From Mycosynbacter sp964593465 (GTDB lineage Bacteria; Patescibacteriota; Saccharimonadia; Saccharimonadales; Saccharimonadaceae), in NCBI GenBank assembly GCA_964593465.1, contig CAZQJY010000003.1, positions 1 through 64,000 on the forward strand: a stretch of 64,000 nt of DNA. The letters are read 5' to 3'. Position 1 is the first letter of the stretch; each line of letters begins with the position of its first letter. The notes below the pieces were generated by a model, which saw only the letters and a program-made list of their open reading frames with translations, was not told the DNA's origin and did not search any database. A program made the translations under genes and the position numbers. Shown here piece by piece: positions 51,674-61,389 of this stretch.

Positions 51674-53779
51674 ATGGAACTATCTATCACCGCAGTGCTC
51701 GCACTTTTTACATTGCTTGCACTTTCTACAGGCGTGTTTTTCATCGCCAAACGCACCAACGTACCCTATACAGTATTACTTGTACTTGTCGGGCTCTTGC
51801 TTGTACCTATCGTGAAGCTCCCATATCTCGAAAGCGTGTTTGGATTTCTCGATGACATCCAGCTCACGCCAGAGCTTTTGTTTTACATTTTTTTGCCCGT
51901 GCTGATTTTTGAATCTGCATTCAACATGAACGTGCGCAAGATGATTGATAGCGCATGGTCAATTGTCCTTCTTGCAATCGTTGGATTGCTGGTGTCTACA
52001 CTTCTCATTGCCTGTGCAATCTGGGCAATTCTTCCGCTTATAGGGTTCGATGTACCATTTGTCATCGCGCTGCTCTTTGGTGCAATTATTTCGTCGACCG
52101 ACCCTGTGGCAGTCCTCGCACTTTTCAAGGAATGTGGTGCACCGCGGCGACTCACTATGATATTCGAGGGTGAAAGCCTCTTCAATGATGGTACAGCCGT
52201 CGCGCTATTTATGGTCATCTTGGCTGCAGCTACCAGCGGATTTCATGGTACAGAAACCATCTTTGAAGGTATCGCGATGTTTGTCGGCATGGTGGTGTTC
52301 GGCATCATCCTTGGTCTCGGTATGGCAATGCTTTTTTCGCGCGCGGTACGCTTTACGCGTGCCAATGAATTTGCAACTGTTACGCTTCTTATTATCTCGG
52401 CGCACTTCGTGTTTATCTTGAGCGAACTCATCAACGAACACGGCCTCTTTGGCTTGCCAGTTCATGTGTCATCGATCATCGCGACGACTGTTACTAGTTT
52501 ATTTCTTGGCAACTACGCTCGTCATACGCTTTCGCCAAAAACCGATCAATACCTCAGTAAGTTCATCGAACATATGGCGTTTATCGCCAACTCGCTCGTG
52601 TTCATCTTGGCTGGACTTCTCTTTGCATCATCTGGAGTTGATATACGAACCCTATGGCTGCCGATTCTCGTCACGGTACTCATTGTTGCGCTCGTACGTG
52701 TTGTAGCAGTCTATTCTGTCGTATCGCCGCTCAACTCGCTCAGGCTTGAAAAACCAATCCCACAGTCTTGGCAACTCCTGCTTGCGTGGGGTAGCTTACG
52801 CGGAGCATTAGCCATCATTATCGTGCTGCTCATTCCTGATAATTTTACGGTTGCCGGCTGGAACTATGATTACTCGCCAAAAGAGTTTTTACTCGCGCTC
52901 ACAATCGGTTGTATTTTAGCCACGCTGTTCATCAAAGCGCCGCTCATCAAACCTATCATGCGCAAACTTGGTCTCGACCAGCCAGAGCCGCTATCCGAAG
53001 CGCAAGAGGCAGACCTGGGCGTCTACTACTTACTCACCGAACGTGAACGTTTCAAAACCCACAAGACAAAAGGCTTTGTCGACGTAAGCGAATATCGCGA
53101 ATTAAAACAGCTACTCGATCAAAAAATCCTCTCAGCCCGCGCCTCACGCGACAGGCTTAGTGAAACACACGGCAAAAAACTTTTTGAGCAATCCCTGCAT
53201 CTCATGGCGATTCACGTCGAAAAGTTTACTGCGCGCCAGCTCTATGTAAACGGAGAAATCAGCGAGCGTGTCTACCGAAAAATCCACAGCAAACTCAACG
53301 TACAAACTGAAAAAATAGAGGACGCACAACATGAAGCGATCGACCCCGGCACGTCAATCGACCACAAAGATGTCTTTGAGCATTTAGTAAACTTCTTGCA
53401 GATGTTTCCGTCAGGCAAACGCGCGCACCTTTCAATAGCCGAGAAACTCCAGTACTACCGTGCACAAATGATTATTGCACGCAAAGCCGTCAAAGCCCTC
53501 ACGACAATGCAGACGAGCTACAAAGAACCTGTGTTTGACGAGGCTGCATACGCAAAAATAATCGCTAAATACGAACACTACCGCACACAAAACGCCGACA
53601 AAGTTGATGCACTGCTCTCCAAACATCATGACGAACTTGCGCCATATCTCGGCTATCTCGCACAAAAATCTATCGCCGCCAGCGGTAACCGAGCCATCAC
53701 GTATCTTCACGACCAAGGTGTGACCGACGAAGAAGTCGAAGAGGCAATTCACCACAAATGGTCAAAGTTGAGCACATAG
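51674..53779 (+). CDS. CPA1-family Na+/H+ antiporter with long cytosolic tail
   Basis: A 701-residue cation:proton antiporter. The membrane part (1-430) has about 12-13 helices with the CPA1 blocks IISSTDPVAVLALFKECGAP and LTMIFEGESLFNDGTAVAL (the Asn-Asp pair at the ion site, about 160-175). The tail (430-701) is charged and helical, with no recognised regulatory domain; it may bind a nucleotide or calcium-like ligand, or act as a dimer hinge. With NhaA just upstream, the organism can link sodium to the proton gradient built by the bo3 oxidase. AAAGG lies upstream of ATG 51674. Confidence 0.93.
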   Translation: MELSITAVLALFTLLALSTGVFFIAKRTNVPYTVLLVLVGLLLVPIVKLPYLESVFGFLDDIQLTPELLFYIFLPVLIFESAFNMNVRKMIDSAWSIVLLAIVGLLVSTLLIACAIWAILPLIGFDVPFVIALLFGAIISSTDPVAVLALFKECGAPRRLTMIFEGESLFNDGTAVALFMVILAAATSGFHGTETIFEGIAMFVGMVVFGIILGLGMAMLFSRAVRFTRANEFATVTLLIISAHFVFILSELINEHGLFGLPVHVSSIIATTVTSLFLGNYARHTLSPKTDQYLSKFIEHMAFIANSLVFILAGLLFASSGVDIRTLWLPILVTVLIVALVRVVAVYSVVSPLNSLRLEKPIPQSWQLLLAWGSLRGALAIIIVLLIPDNFTVAGWNYDYSPKEFLLALTIGCILATLFIKAPLIKPIMRKLGLDQPEPLSEAQEADLGVYYLLTERERFKTHKTKGFVDVSEYRELKQLLDQKILSARASRDRLSETHGKKLFEQSLHLMAIHVEKFTARQLYVNGEISERVYRKIHSKLNVQTEKIEDAQHEAIDPGTSIDHKDVFEHLVNFLQMFPSGKRAHLSIAEKLQYYRAQMIIARKAVKALTTMQTSYKEPVFDEAAYAKIIAKYEHYRTQNADKVDALLSKHHDELAPYLGYLAQKSIAASGNRAITYLHDQGVTDEEVEEAIHHKWSKLST

Positions 53780-53839
53780 GCCAAAAGGGACAACCCACCC
53801 CTTGCCACCCCAAGCCATAACCGCTATGATAGAAACACC

Positions 53840-54793
53840 ATGAAACATTTCCTATCTGCGAGCATCATACCTGTTGGTCTTGGCGTATTCATTGTTGCGA
53901 TGTGGTTTGCAATGCGTCACGTGACGATAGACGTACTGGCACCCACAGGCAAGATAGCAGGCGAGCAGCTCAAACTTCTATACTTCACACTTGCATTGAG
54001 TGTGGTTGTCGTCCTGCCAGTCTTTACGATGCTGGGTATATTTGCGTACAAATACCGCGAGGGACGCGACGCCGACTACAAGCCAGAATATGCCCACAAC
54101 AACAAGCTTGAAGCAATATGGTGGGGAATTCCTATCGCCATTATTGGCATACTAAGCGTCGTCACATGGTATACCAGCAACAGTCTTGATCCGTATAAGC
54201 CAATCGCATCAACCAAGCCTACTATCAAAGTACAGGTTATAGCGCTACAGTGGAAATGGCTTTTCATATACCCAGACTACGAAATAGCTACAGTCAATGA
54301 ACTGCCTATCCCCGTTGATCAACCTGTGCACTTTACACTAGCAGCCGATGCACCAATGAGTGCATTTTGGATCCCTAGCCTAGGATCGCAAATTTACTCC
54401 ATGAACGGCATGTCATCGGAGCTAAACTTACTAGCGCACAAGACGGGTGATTACACAGGCTATAACACCAACATCAATGGCCAGGGCTATTCCAAGATGA
54501 AGTTTACTACCAAAGTGATACCCCAAAGCGACTTCGACACATGGCGACGCACTGCAGGTGTCAAAGCCATGGAAGCAGGCGACCACCTGGACGAAGCAAC
54601 ATATAACGTGCTTGCTAAGCCAAGTGTACTAAGCGAACCACAAACCTATCACCTGATGCAGCGTGACTTATATGATACGATAGTAGCGAAATACATGGGA
54701 CACGGCATGAGTCACAGCTCGTCACACACTGGCAGTGCTACAGATACGCCATCCCCTAAAGAAAACCACACACATCACGGAGGACAACATTAG
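53840..54793 (+). CDS. cyoA: cytochrome bo3 quinol oxidase subunit II
   Basis: Subunit II of the terminal oxidase. The 317-residue frame has an N-terminal helix (about 8-26), two COX2-type membrane helices (about 45-67, 88-108) and an outer cupredoxin domain (about 125-240). The block FWIPSLGSQIYSMNGMSSELNLLAHKTGDYTGY lacks the Cys and His that bind CuA, so the enzyme takes electrons from quinol, not cytochrome c. The tail is His/Ser/Thr-rich (GHGMSHSSSHTG). Leaderless: TATGAT (53825-53830) ends 9 bases before the ATG. First gene of cyoABCDE. Confidence 0.95.
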   Translation: MKHFLSASIIPVGLGVFIVAMWFAMRHVTIDVLAPTGKIAGEQLKLLYFTLALSVVVVLPVFTMLGIFAYKYREGRDADYKPEYAHNNKLEAIWWGIPIAIIGILSVVTWYTSNSLDPYKPIASTKPTIKVQVIALQWKWLFIYPDYEIATVNELPIPVDQPVHFTLAADAPMSAFWIPSLGSQIYSMNGMSSELNLLAHKTGDYTGYNTNINGQGYSKMKFTTKVIPQSDFDTWRRTAGVKAMEAGDHLDEATYNVLAKPSVLSEPQTYHLMQRDLYDTIVAKYMGHGMSHSSSHTGSATDTPSPKENHTHHGGQH

Positions 54794-54794
54794 T

Positions 54795-56771
54795 ATGGAT
54801 TGGTCTTGGCTTACCGGCAGGTTATCGACAGAATATCTTCCACAAGATCCTGTTACGCTTGGTGCAGCTATTGGCATGCCGCTCGGTATTTTAGCAATTC
54901 TTGCCGCTATTACATACTTCAAAAAGTGGGGCTACGTCTGGAGCGAATGGATAACTTCTCTCGATGCCAAAAAGATTGGTGTAATGTACATGATTGTCGC
55001 TATCTTGATGCTACTTCGTGGTGGTGCAGATGCACTGATGTTGCGCGCGCAAACAGCGCTTGCACCTACAGGTATTGAACTTTTTGATACCGACACATTT
55101 CAGCAGGTCTTTACCGCACATGGCAGCATCATGATCTTCTTTGTGGCGATGGGCGCAATGTTTGGACTTATCAACATCGCCTTGCCACTTATGCTCGGCG
55201 CACGCGATGTAGCGTTTCCATTTCTCAACTCAGTCAGTTTCTGGCTTTTTTTTGCGGGCATGGTTATCATCAATGGTTCGCTGGTATTCGGCGGCTTCTC
55301 CAATGGCGGCTGGCTAGGCTATCCGCCACTCACAGGACTGGAATACAACCCAGGACCAGGTGTTGACTATTGGATATGGGCGCTACAAGTAGCTGGTATT
55401 GGTAGTTTGCTATCTGGCATTAATTTTACTGTTACGATTCTCAAATGCCGTGCGCCAGGTATGACGCTTATGAAAATGCCGATTTTTGCATGGAGCGTAC
55501 TTGTCGCAATGGTGCTAGTAATGGTTGCATTTCCTGTACTTACTGCAACCCTTGGTATGTTGGCGCTCGATAGGGTGGCAGGTATGCACTTTTTCACGTC
55601 CGATGCAGGCGGCAACCCGATGATGTATATCAACCTCATTTGGGCATGGGGACACCCAGAAGTCTATATCTTGGTACTACCAGCTTTTGGTATTTATAGC
55701 GAAATCGTCGCAACTTTTGCCCGCAAAAAACTCTTTGGCTACACCACCATGGTTGCTGCACTCCTCGCTATCATGTTCTTTAGCTTTGTCGTCTGGCAAC
55801 ACCATTTCTTCACCATGGGAGCGGGCGCCAATGTCAATGCATTCTTTGGTATCATGACAATGATTATTGCCATCCCGACAGGTGTCAAAATCTTCAACTG
55901 GCTGTTTACGATGTATAAAGGCAAGATTAAATTTGCTTCACCAATGGTGTGGTTTATGTGTTTTGCTGTCACTTTTACCATTGGCGGCGTCACAGGCGTA
56001 CTCATGGCCGTGCCGGCACTTGATTTCCAAGTGCACAACACTATGTTCTTGGTGGCACACTTCCATAATGTTATCATTGGCGGCGTGCTGTTTGGATTCT
56101 TTGCCGCCATCACATATTGGTGGCCAAAAGTATTTGGATTTACACTACACGAAGGCCTTGGTAAATTGGCGGCCTATACGTGGCAAATCGGCTTCATCTT
56201 TGCATTTATCCCGCTCTACATCCTCGGACTCATGGGCGCGGTACGCCGCCTAGATTCGTACGACGACCCATCATGGCAGCCACTCTTCATCATCTCGGGT
56301 ATTGGAGTCATGATTGTGATGCTTGGTGTAGCGCTCACCGTACTGCAGTTTATCGTATCCGGCTGGCTATACTGGAAGAAAAAAGCTCAAATCGATACAA
56401 CAGGTGACCCATGGAATGGCCGCACACTTGAATGGTCGATACCCTCACCAGCACCGTTCTACAACTTTGCCATCACACCACAAGTGTCTCGCCGTGATGA
56501 ATGGTGGTATCAAAAGCAGGATGGCGTCAAACCGCCCAAGAGGGAAGATTACAAAGATATAGAACTGCCAAAAAACACACCTATTGGCGTTTGGATTGCA
56601 GTGGCAGCAGGACTTGTAGGCTTTGGCTTTATTTGGCACATTTGGTGGCTGGTCTTCGTAGCAATTACTGTTGCAATTGCGTTTATTGTTCGTCGCACGC
56701 TTGATGACGACACAGAATACACCGTTACCGCTGCCGAGCTCTACAGATTAGACAAGGAGGCACGCACATGA
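54795..56771 (+). CDS. cyoB: cytochrome bo3 quinol oxidase subunit I
   Basis: The catalytic heme-copper subunit that reduces O2 to water and pumps protons. The 658-residue frame shows the ligand set: AHGSIMIFF (low-spin heme His), WAWGHPEVYILVLPAFG (CuB His with the cross-linked Tyr), WQHHFFTMG (CuB His-His) and AHFHNVIIGG (heme o3 and low-spin heme His). The frame is open from 54735, but MDWSWLTGRLSTEYLPQDP is the family start and GGAGGACAAC lies just upstream of ATG 54795. It overlaps the end of cyoA closely (one base) and cyoC starts four bases before its stop. Confidence 0.97.
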   Translation: MDWSWLTGRLSTEYLPQDPVTLGAAIGMPLGILAILAAITYFKKWGYVWSEWITSLDAKKIGVMYMIVAILMLLRGGADALMLRAQTALAPTGIELFDTDTFQQVFTAHGSIMIFFVAMGAMFGLINIALPLMLGARDVAFPFLNSVSFWLFFAGMVIINGSLVFGGFSNGGWLGYPPLTGLEYNPGPGVDYWIWALQVAGIGSLLSGINFTVTILKCRAPGMTLMKMPIFAWSVLVAMVLVMVAFPVLTATLGMLALDRVAGMHFFTSDAGGNPMMYINLIWAWGHPEVYILVLPAFGIYSEIVATFARKKLFGYTTMVAALLAIMFFSFVVWQHHFFTMGAGANVNAFFGIMTMIIAIPTGVKIFNWLFTMYKGKIKFASPMVWFMCFAVTFTIGGVTGVLMAVPALDFQVHNTMFLVAHFHNVIIGGVLFGFFAAITYWWPKVFGFTLHEGLGKLAAYTWQIGFIFAFIPLYILGLMGAVRRLDSYDDPSWQPLFIISGIGVMIVMLGVALTVLQFIVSGWLYWKKKAQIDTTGDPWNGRTLEWSIPSPAPFYNFAITPQVSRRDEWWYQKQDGVKPPKREDYKDIELPKNTPIGVWIAVAAGLVGFGFIWHIWWLVFVAITVAIAFIVRRTLDDDTEYTVTAAELYRLDKEART

Positions 56772-57355
56772 ATACTCACACTACACACCTAGCAGACAAA
56801 GCCAGTAAAGCGTCCCTTGGCTTCTGGCTCTACCTCATGACAGACATTATGGTATTTGCTAGCCTGTTTGCCACCTACGTGATTTTGCGTGGCGGCACCA
56901 ACGGCGGGCCAAGTGCACACGAGATTTTTGATCTCAATCTCATCATAGTCTCAACGTTTTTGCTGCTCATCAGCAGCCTCACGTCCGGTCTAGCGTTCCT
57001 GGCACTCAAGCACAAGCAAACCAAACACGCACTCGTCTTGCTCGGTACCACCATCACGCTCGGCATCGGATTCCTTACGCTAGAGATTATTGAATTTGGT
57101 GAACTTATCAAGCACGGCCATGGACCAAATCATAGCGCCTTCCTCTCGGCCTTTTTCACGCTTGTTGGCACACACGGACTCCACATCTTCGTGGGTGTCA
57201 TCTGGGCGATCACGCTCGGTGACTACATTACCAAGCGCGGCGCCACACCAGATGCGCTACGCAAGTTTAGCCTATTTACCGTATTCTGGCATTTCCTTGA
57301 TCTCGTTTGGATATTTATCTTCACTATTGTCTACCTACTAGGAGTACTCTCATGA
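56768..57355 (+). CDS. cyoC: cytochrome bo3 quinol oxidase subunit III
   Basis: A 195-residue COX3-type subunit with five membrane helices that supports proton uptake and stability of subunit I. Family blocks: GFWLYLMTDIMVFASLFATYVI near the start, and FFTLVGTHGLHIFVGVIWA (about 133-150) with the conserved His. ATG 56768 overlaps the cyoB stop by four bases (ATGA), so translation is coupled. Length is near the CyoC norm. Confidence 0.95.
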   Translation: MNTHTTHLADKASKASLGFWLYLMTDIMVFASLFATYVILRGGTNGGPSAHEIFDLNLIIVSTFLLLISSLTSGLAFLALKHKQTKHALVLLGTTITLGIGFLTLEIIEFGELIKHGHGPNHSAFLSAFFTLVGTHGLHIFVGVIWAITLGDYITKRGATPDALRKFSLFTVFWHFLDLVWIFIFTIVYLLGVLS

Positions 57356-57717
57356 GCAAAAACACTACTTACCAACAAGAAACAAAGCAGCTCTACATCG
57401 GATTTGTCAGCGCAGCAATGCTCACTATTTTGGCATATCTGTCGGTTGTATATGAGTGGCTAAACGGATGGACAGCAGCTGCATTCGTTCTTCTACTCGC
57501 AGTTCTACAGTTTCTGGTACAAACCTATTATTTCCTTCACCTCCGCGGCGAATCCAAGCCACGCTGGCGCAGCTGGACATTTGTCTACACTATCATCATG
57601 ATGCTCATCGTCGTCATCGGCTCCATCTGGGTAATGTACAATCTCAATTACCGCATGGGCATGAGCGGCCATGAGATGGAACAGGAACTACTACGTCAAA
57701 ACAAAAAAGGTTTTTAG
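57352..57717 (+). CDS. cyoD: cytochrome bo3 quinol oxidase subunit IV
   Basis: A 121-residue small subunit with three membrane helices (about 20-40, 47-67, 78-102), the CyoD layout. FVQTYYFLHL-type segment appears as LVQTYYFLHLRGESKPRW, matching the family. ATG 57352 overlaps the cyoC stop (ATGA). The following cyoE starts at the next base after its stop. It helps assemble CuB and subunits I and III. Confidence 0.92.
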   Translation: MSKNTTYQQETKQLYIGFVSAAMLTILAYLSVVYEWLNGWTAAAFVLLLAVLQFLVQTYYFLHLRGESKPRWRSWTFVYTIIMMLIVVIGSIWVMYNLNYRMGMSGHEMEQELLRQNKKGF

Positions 57718-58590
57718 GTGAATAAGCTAAAGGCATACTATAAATTAGTTAAGCCCGGCGTAATGTACGGTAACGTATTCACGGGCGTTGCGGGGTATCT
57801 ATTCGCCGCGGGGTATTTTGGGCAATTCGACTGGGTAGAGTTTATTGCTACTATTATCGGTATGACAGCCGTCGTGTCGGCCGCATGCGTACTCAACAAC
57901 TATCTAGATCAAGACATTGATCAAGTAATGCAGCGTACCAAAAAACGCCCGAGCGTGACAGGCGAGGTAAGCGGTCGCGCCATGATAACCTACAGTACCA
58001 CCTTGCTCGTTCTTGGCACTGCCATACTTGCAGTCTGGACGAACTGGCTTGTCGTTGTGCTTGGTCTTATTGGCTTCGTAACGTATGTGTGGTTGTACGG
58101 TGCGTGGAGCAAACGCCTATCGCTCCACGGCACTACCATGGGTAGTATCTCTGGTGCATTTCCTATAGCCGGTGGCTATGCAGCCGTCTCCGGTAGTATC
58201 GATCTTGGGCTTATCATGCTATTCCTGATTCTATTTTTCTGGCAATTCCCCGAATTCTACTCCATATCTATCTACCGTCGCAAAGAATACAAAGCCGCCA
58301 AAATTCCTGTCATTTCTGTAGTACGCGGCGTACCGACTACCATCCGTTGGATTCTTGTCAATACCATCCTCTATGTCGCATGTACGCTCGCCCTCACACC
58401 GCTTGGCTACACAGGCTGGCTCTATTTCCTTGTCATGGCTTATGCGGGATTCATCTGGATTCGCATCGGCATAGAAGGCCTCTCTGCCAAGAACCCAGAA
58501 GAATGGGCGCGTACACGTATGTTCCGCCAGGCGATGTACCAGATTCTTTTGCTGTGTATTATGCTGAGTATCGGGCCACTGCTACCATAG
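57718..58590 (+). CDS. cyoE: protoheme IX farnesyltransferase (heme O synthase)
   Basis: Attaches a farnesyl group to heme B to make heme O for the bo3 oxidase. The 290-residue UbiA-type membrane protein has the first Asp-rich site NNYLDQDIDQVMQRTKKRP (about 59-77) and the second site region FWQFPEFYSISIYRRKEYKAAKIP (about 175-198). About seven to nine membrane helices. It starts with GTG 57718, directly after the cyoD stop, and closes the operon. No other heme biosynthesis gene is in the window, so heme B may come from a host or a distant locus. Confidence 0.95.
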   Translation: MNKLKAYYKLVKPGVMYGNVFTGVAGYLFAAGYFGQFDWVEFIATIIGMTAVVSAACVLNNYLDQDIDQVMQRTKKRPSVTGEVSGRAMITYSTTLLVLGTAILAVWTNWLVVVLGLIGFVTYVWLYGAWSKRLSLHGTTMGSISGAFPIAGGYAAVSGSIDLGLIMLFLILFFWQFPEFYSISIYRRKEYKAAKIPVISVVRGVPTTIRWILVNTILYVACTLALTPLGYTGWLYFLVMAYAGFIWIRIGIEGLSAKNPEEWARTRMFRQAMYQILLLCIMLSIGPLLP

Positions 58591-58641
58591 CCAGTCAATC
58601 CTACCCTATGCTACAATATAACCATAAGCACACAGGGGAGT

Positions 58642-59793
58642 ATGGGGACACAAACACACCCACAAAAGCGTCCACGCATTCTGGCACTTGATTTGATTCG
58701 AGGTGGGTTTTTGATTGCGATTATTGTTGACCATCTGAACTGGGGACCATCCCTATGGCACATTCTCACGGGTGGCGGACAGATGTGGGTGTCGCCAGCC
58801 GAGGGGTTCTTTGCCATCTCCGGCTTGCTCGTAGGCTATATCTACGGGCCTCACATGGCGCGATCGTTCATGTCGGCTGCCAAAAAGCTCTGGCGGCGAG
58901 CCGGACTACTCTATATCCTCGCAGTTGTATTTACTTTTGCCTACACAGGTGCTGCGCTGCTGTTTGCCACCGACGCGTTGCCACCAACCTGGCCACGCGA
59001 TACAGTAAGCTTCGTCTATAATACATTCCTTATGCGCTACGCCTATGGCTGGACAGATTTCTTACCGCGTTATGCAGTATTTATGGCAGTAGCCCCGTTT
59101 GCGCTCTGGCTGGTAACGCGTGGCTACACATGGCTCGTAGCGGGGAGCAGCATAGCGGCGTGGGCGCTACTGCATACCAACCCATATTTCTTGCCATTCT
59201 CCGCCTGGCAGCTAGTATTCTTCCTCGGCATGATTGCCGGCTATCATTTGCCAGCACTGCAGTCCGCTGCACGTCAGCTGCCGTGGATAGTGCGACGTAC
59301 ATCAGTAGCCACATTATGGAGCATAGCGATTATTTCATTCACCCTATCATCAATCTGCTTCGTAGTACTGCCGATACTTGGCTATAGTAATCCACTTGCG
59401 CATTTTATGCACACTGCCGCACCGATTTTCGACAAAGAAACGCTCGGTATTGGCCGGTTATTCATCGGCACAGTGTGGTTTTGGGCGCTCTATACGTTTG
59501 TACGCCGCTACGAGCAGCAAATTAGCCACGCCTGTAGGGGAGCGTTAGAGACATTTGGCACCAAGTCGCTTTATACCTATGGCGTACATGGGTTCATTAT
59601 CTTCATGTTTGTGGCGCTCGTGCCAGTGCCATCTACACCCTCAATCCTCGATAGTACAGCGCTTGGCCTACTCGTAGTTGCCCTCATCTACTTACTCATC
59701 ATCTGGCCGTACCTGGGCAAATGGCTCAGCATGGCACACTACCGCCACCATACTATCAAACTACTGCAGCGTACAGGACTCTATGAATCATAG
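58642..59793 (+). CDS. OpgC/acyltransferase-like membrane protein
   Basis: A 383-residue protein with about ten membrane helices. The start RILALDLIRGGFLIAIIVDHLNWGPSLWHILTGGG and SPAEGFFAISGLLVGYIYG match OpgC and related acyltransferase-3-like proteins, which modify periplasmic glucans or surface glycans with succinyl or acyl groups. The DHLNWGP segment is in the place of the usual catalytic His. GGGGAG precedes ATG 58642; TACAAT is at about 58,612. Substrate unknown. Confidence 0.82.
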   Translation: MGTQTHPQKRPRILALDLIRGGFLIAIIVDHLNWGPSLWHILTGGGQMWVSPAEGFFAISGLLVGYIYGPHMARSFMSAAKKLWRRAGLLYILAVVFTFAYTGAALLFATDALPPTWPRDTVSFVYNTFLMRYAYGWTDFLPRYAVFMAVAPFALWLVTRGYTWLVAGSSIAAWALLHTNPYFLPFSAWQLVFFLGMIAGYHLPALQSAARQLPWIVRRTSVATLWSIAIISFTLSSICFVVLPILGYSNPLAHFMHTAAPIFDKETLGIGRLFIGTVWFWALYTFVRRYEQQISHACRGALETFGTKSLYTYGVHGFIIFMFVALVPVPSTPSILDSTALGLLVVALIYLLIIWPYLGKWLSMAHYRHHTIKLLQRTGLYES

Positions 59794-59869
59794 ATTTCTT
59801 GCATCAAGCTTATGCTTAATGCTACAATGTAAGCGAATATAGCGGTATTAAATATAAACAAGGTAAGAG

Positions 59870-61051
59870 ATGAATATAACAGTAGTGGGTGGCGGTTTTG
59901 GTGGTGTGAAAGCTGCATTAGAGCTGGCTAAAGACGACGAGATGAAAGTAACACTCATCACCAATAACAAGAACTTTGTATATTACCCATCCCTCTATAG
60001 TACCGCCACAGGTCATGATCATAAAGAATCTTGGGTACCTGTTTCATTTATTTTTCGTGACCACACCAACGTGAAAATCGTCTACGATACAATCAAAAGA
60101 GTCGACCCCGCCAAGAAGACAATTACCGGCAGCAAAGTCTACAAATACACCAAACTCATCCTAGCGCTCGGTAGTGTCACTACCTATTTTGGCATCAAAG
60201 GGCTCGATCACTATGCATTTGGCATCAAGTCTGAACAAGAGATTCGCACCCTCCAAAAACACCTGTTTCACCAGATGGGGAACCAGGGTATTATCGATAA
60301 AAGCTACGTCATCATCGGTGGCGGGCCAACAGGCGTAGAACTTGCAGGTGCACTAGGACAGTATCTCGAAAAACTACGTGTATTTTTTGGTCTACGTGAG
60401 CAGAAAATCCATATCACTCTCGTAGAAGCAAATCCACGTATCCTCCCGCGCATGAGCAAAGCTGCATCAAAAGCCGCAACCAAACGCCTGCGCCAACTTG
60501 GTGTTAAAGTAGAAACTAGCAAGATGGTACAGTCTGCCTCGGCCAAAGGCCTGATGGTGAGCGGCAAGCCAATTGAAACCCAGACGATCATCTGGACATC
60601 TGGTGTCGCAAATTCACCATTTTTCAAACAAAATGCACGACACTTTAGCCTCAATCCACGTGGCAAGGTAGTCGTAGATGAATACTTGCAGGCTCGACCA
60701 GACATCTTTGTGATTGGCGATAACGCCGATACACCGCTATCCGGGTTGGCACAGACTGCTATCCACGACGGCGTATTCATCGCACGCCACTTGACTCGAC
60801 TGAAAAACAGCCAAAGGCCTAAGAAATACAAAACCAAAAACCTTGGCGTTGTAGTGCCTATCGGCTTCAACTGGTCTATCTATGAACGCGGCCACATTCG
60901 CCTAACTGGTGCACTAGGCGCATTCATGCGCGATGCAGCCGATATCGTCGGTCATCACGATATCCTGCCAATGGGTCACGCAATTGGCAATTGGCGCGCT
61001 GGTATGAAACCACGACTTCGCATACCCGAAGATTTATCTGCCGCAGAGTAG
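59870..61051 (+). CDS. type II NADH dehydrogenase (NDH-2)-like oxidoreductase
   Basis: A 393-residue FAD enzyme expected to pass electrons from NADH to quinone on the inner membrane face without pumping protons. FAD site VVGGGFGGVKAALEL (about 4-18), NAD site YVIIGGGPTGVELAGALG (about 145-160), and the third block IFVIGDNADTPLSGLAQTA (about 285-300), all in the NDH-2 order. C-terminal amphipathic helices (GALGAFMRDAADIVGHHD) suit membrane binding. AAGGTAAGAG lies before ATG 59870. Together with the cyo operon it completes a short respiratory chain. A sulfide:quinone reductase role is less likely, since the paired redox cysteines are absent. Confidence 0.88.
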   Translation: MNITVVGGGFGGVKAALELAKDDEMKVTLITNNKNFVYYPSLYSTATGHDHKESWVPVSFIFRDHTNVKIVYDTIKRVDPAKKTITGSKVYKYTKLILALGSVTTYFGIKGLDHYAFGIKSEQEIRTLQKHLFHQMGNQGIIDKSYVIIGGGPTGVELAGALGQYLEKLRVFFGLREQKIHITLVEANPRILPRMSKAASKAATKRLRQLGVKVETSKMVQSASAKGLMVSGKPIETQTIIWTSGVANSPFFKQNARHFSLNPRGKVVVDEYLQARPDIFVIGDNADTPLSGLAQTAIHDGVFIARHLTRLKNSQRPKKYKTKNLGVVVPIGFNWSIYERGHIRLTGALGAFMRDAADIVGHHDILPMGHAIGNWRAGMKPRLRIPEDLSAAE

Positions 61052-61062
61052 GCAAGTGCCAT

Positions 61063-61374
61063 TTAGCTTTTTGCAAACTCATGGATCTGCCTCACGATAG
61101 GCGTGAGTTCTGCGCCACGACGAGTCAATGTATACACTGTCTCTTCGCCATCTTTTCTACGTGCAACAATACCATGTCCCTCAAGCCTCTTAAGCCTACC
61201 GGTCAGTGTTGCGGGGTTGCTATCACCCAGCACTCGCTCAAGAGCACAAAACCGCAAATCACTCGACTCCAGCGCCGCGATAACCCGCAGTGTCCAAAAA
61301 TCACCAATCAGCTTCAATACTTCTTTGTAGTGATTACTATCGGTACATGATTGTGTAATTGAATCGTGCTGCAT
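61063..61374 (-). CDS. HxlR-family transcription regulator
   Basis: A 103-residue winged-helix protein of the HxlR family, often redox- or aldehyde-sensing (YodB, QorR, HxlR). It has LIGDFWTLRVIAALESSDLRFCALERVLG (about 24-52), ATLTGRLKRLEGHGIVARR (recognition helix and wing) and a terminal helix. Cys10 lies just before the first helix, where family members often carry the redox-sensing cysteine; a second is in RFCAL. The start is 16 bases from a large dyad (61390-61416). It is divergent from an FMN/quinone reductase gene. Confidence 0.88.
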   Translation of the reverse strand: MQHDSITQSCTDSNHYKEVLKLIGDFWTLRVIAALESSDLRFCALERVLGDSNPATLTGRLKRLEGHGIVARRKDGEETVYTLTRRGAELTPIVRQIHEFAKS

Positions 61375-61389
61375 ATTGCTATAATTTTC

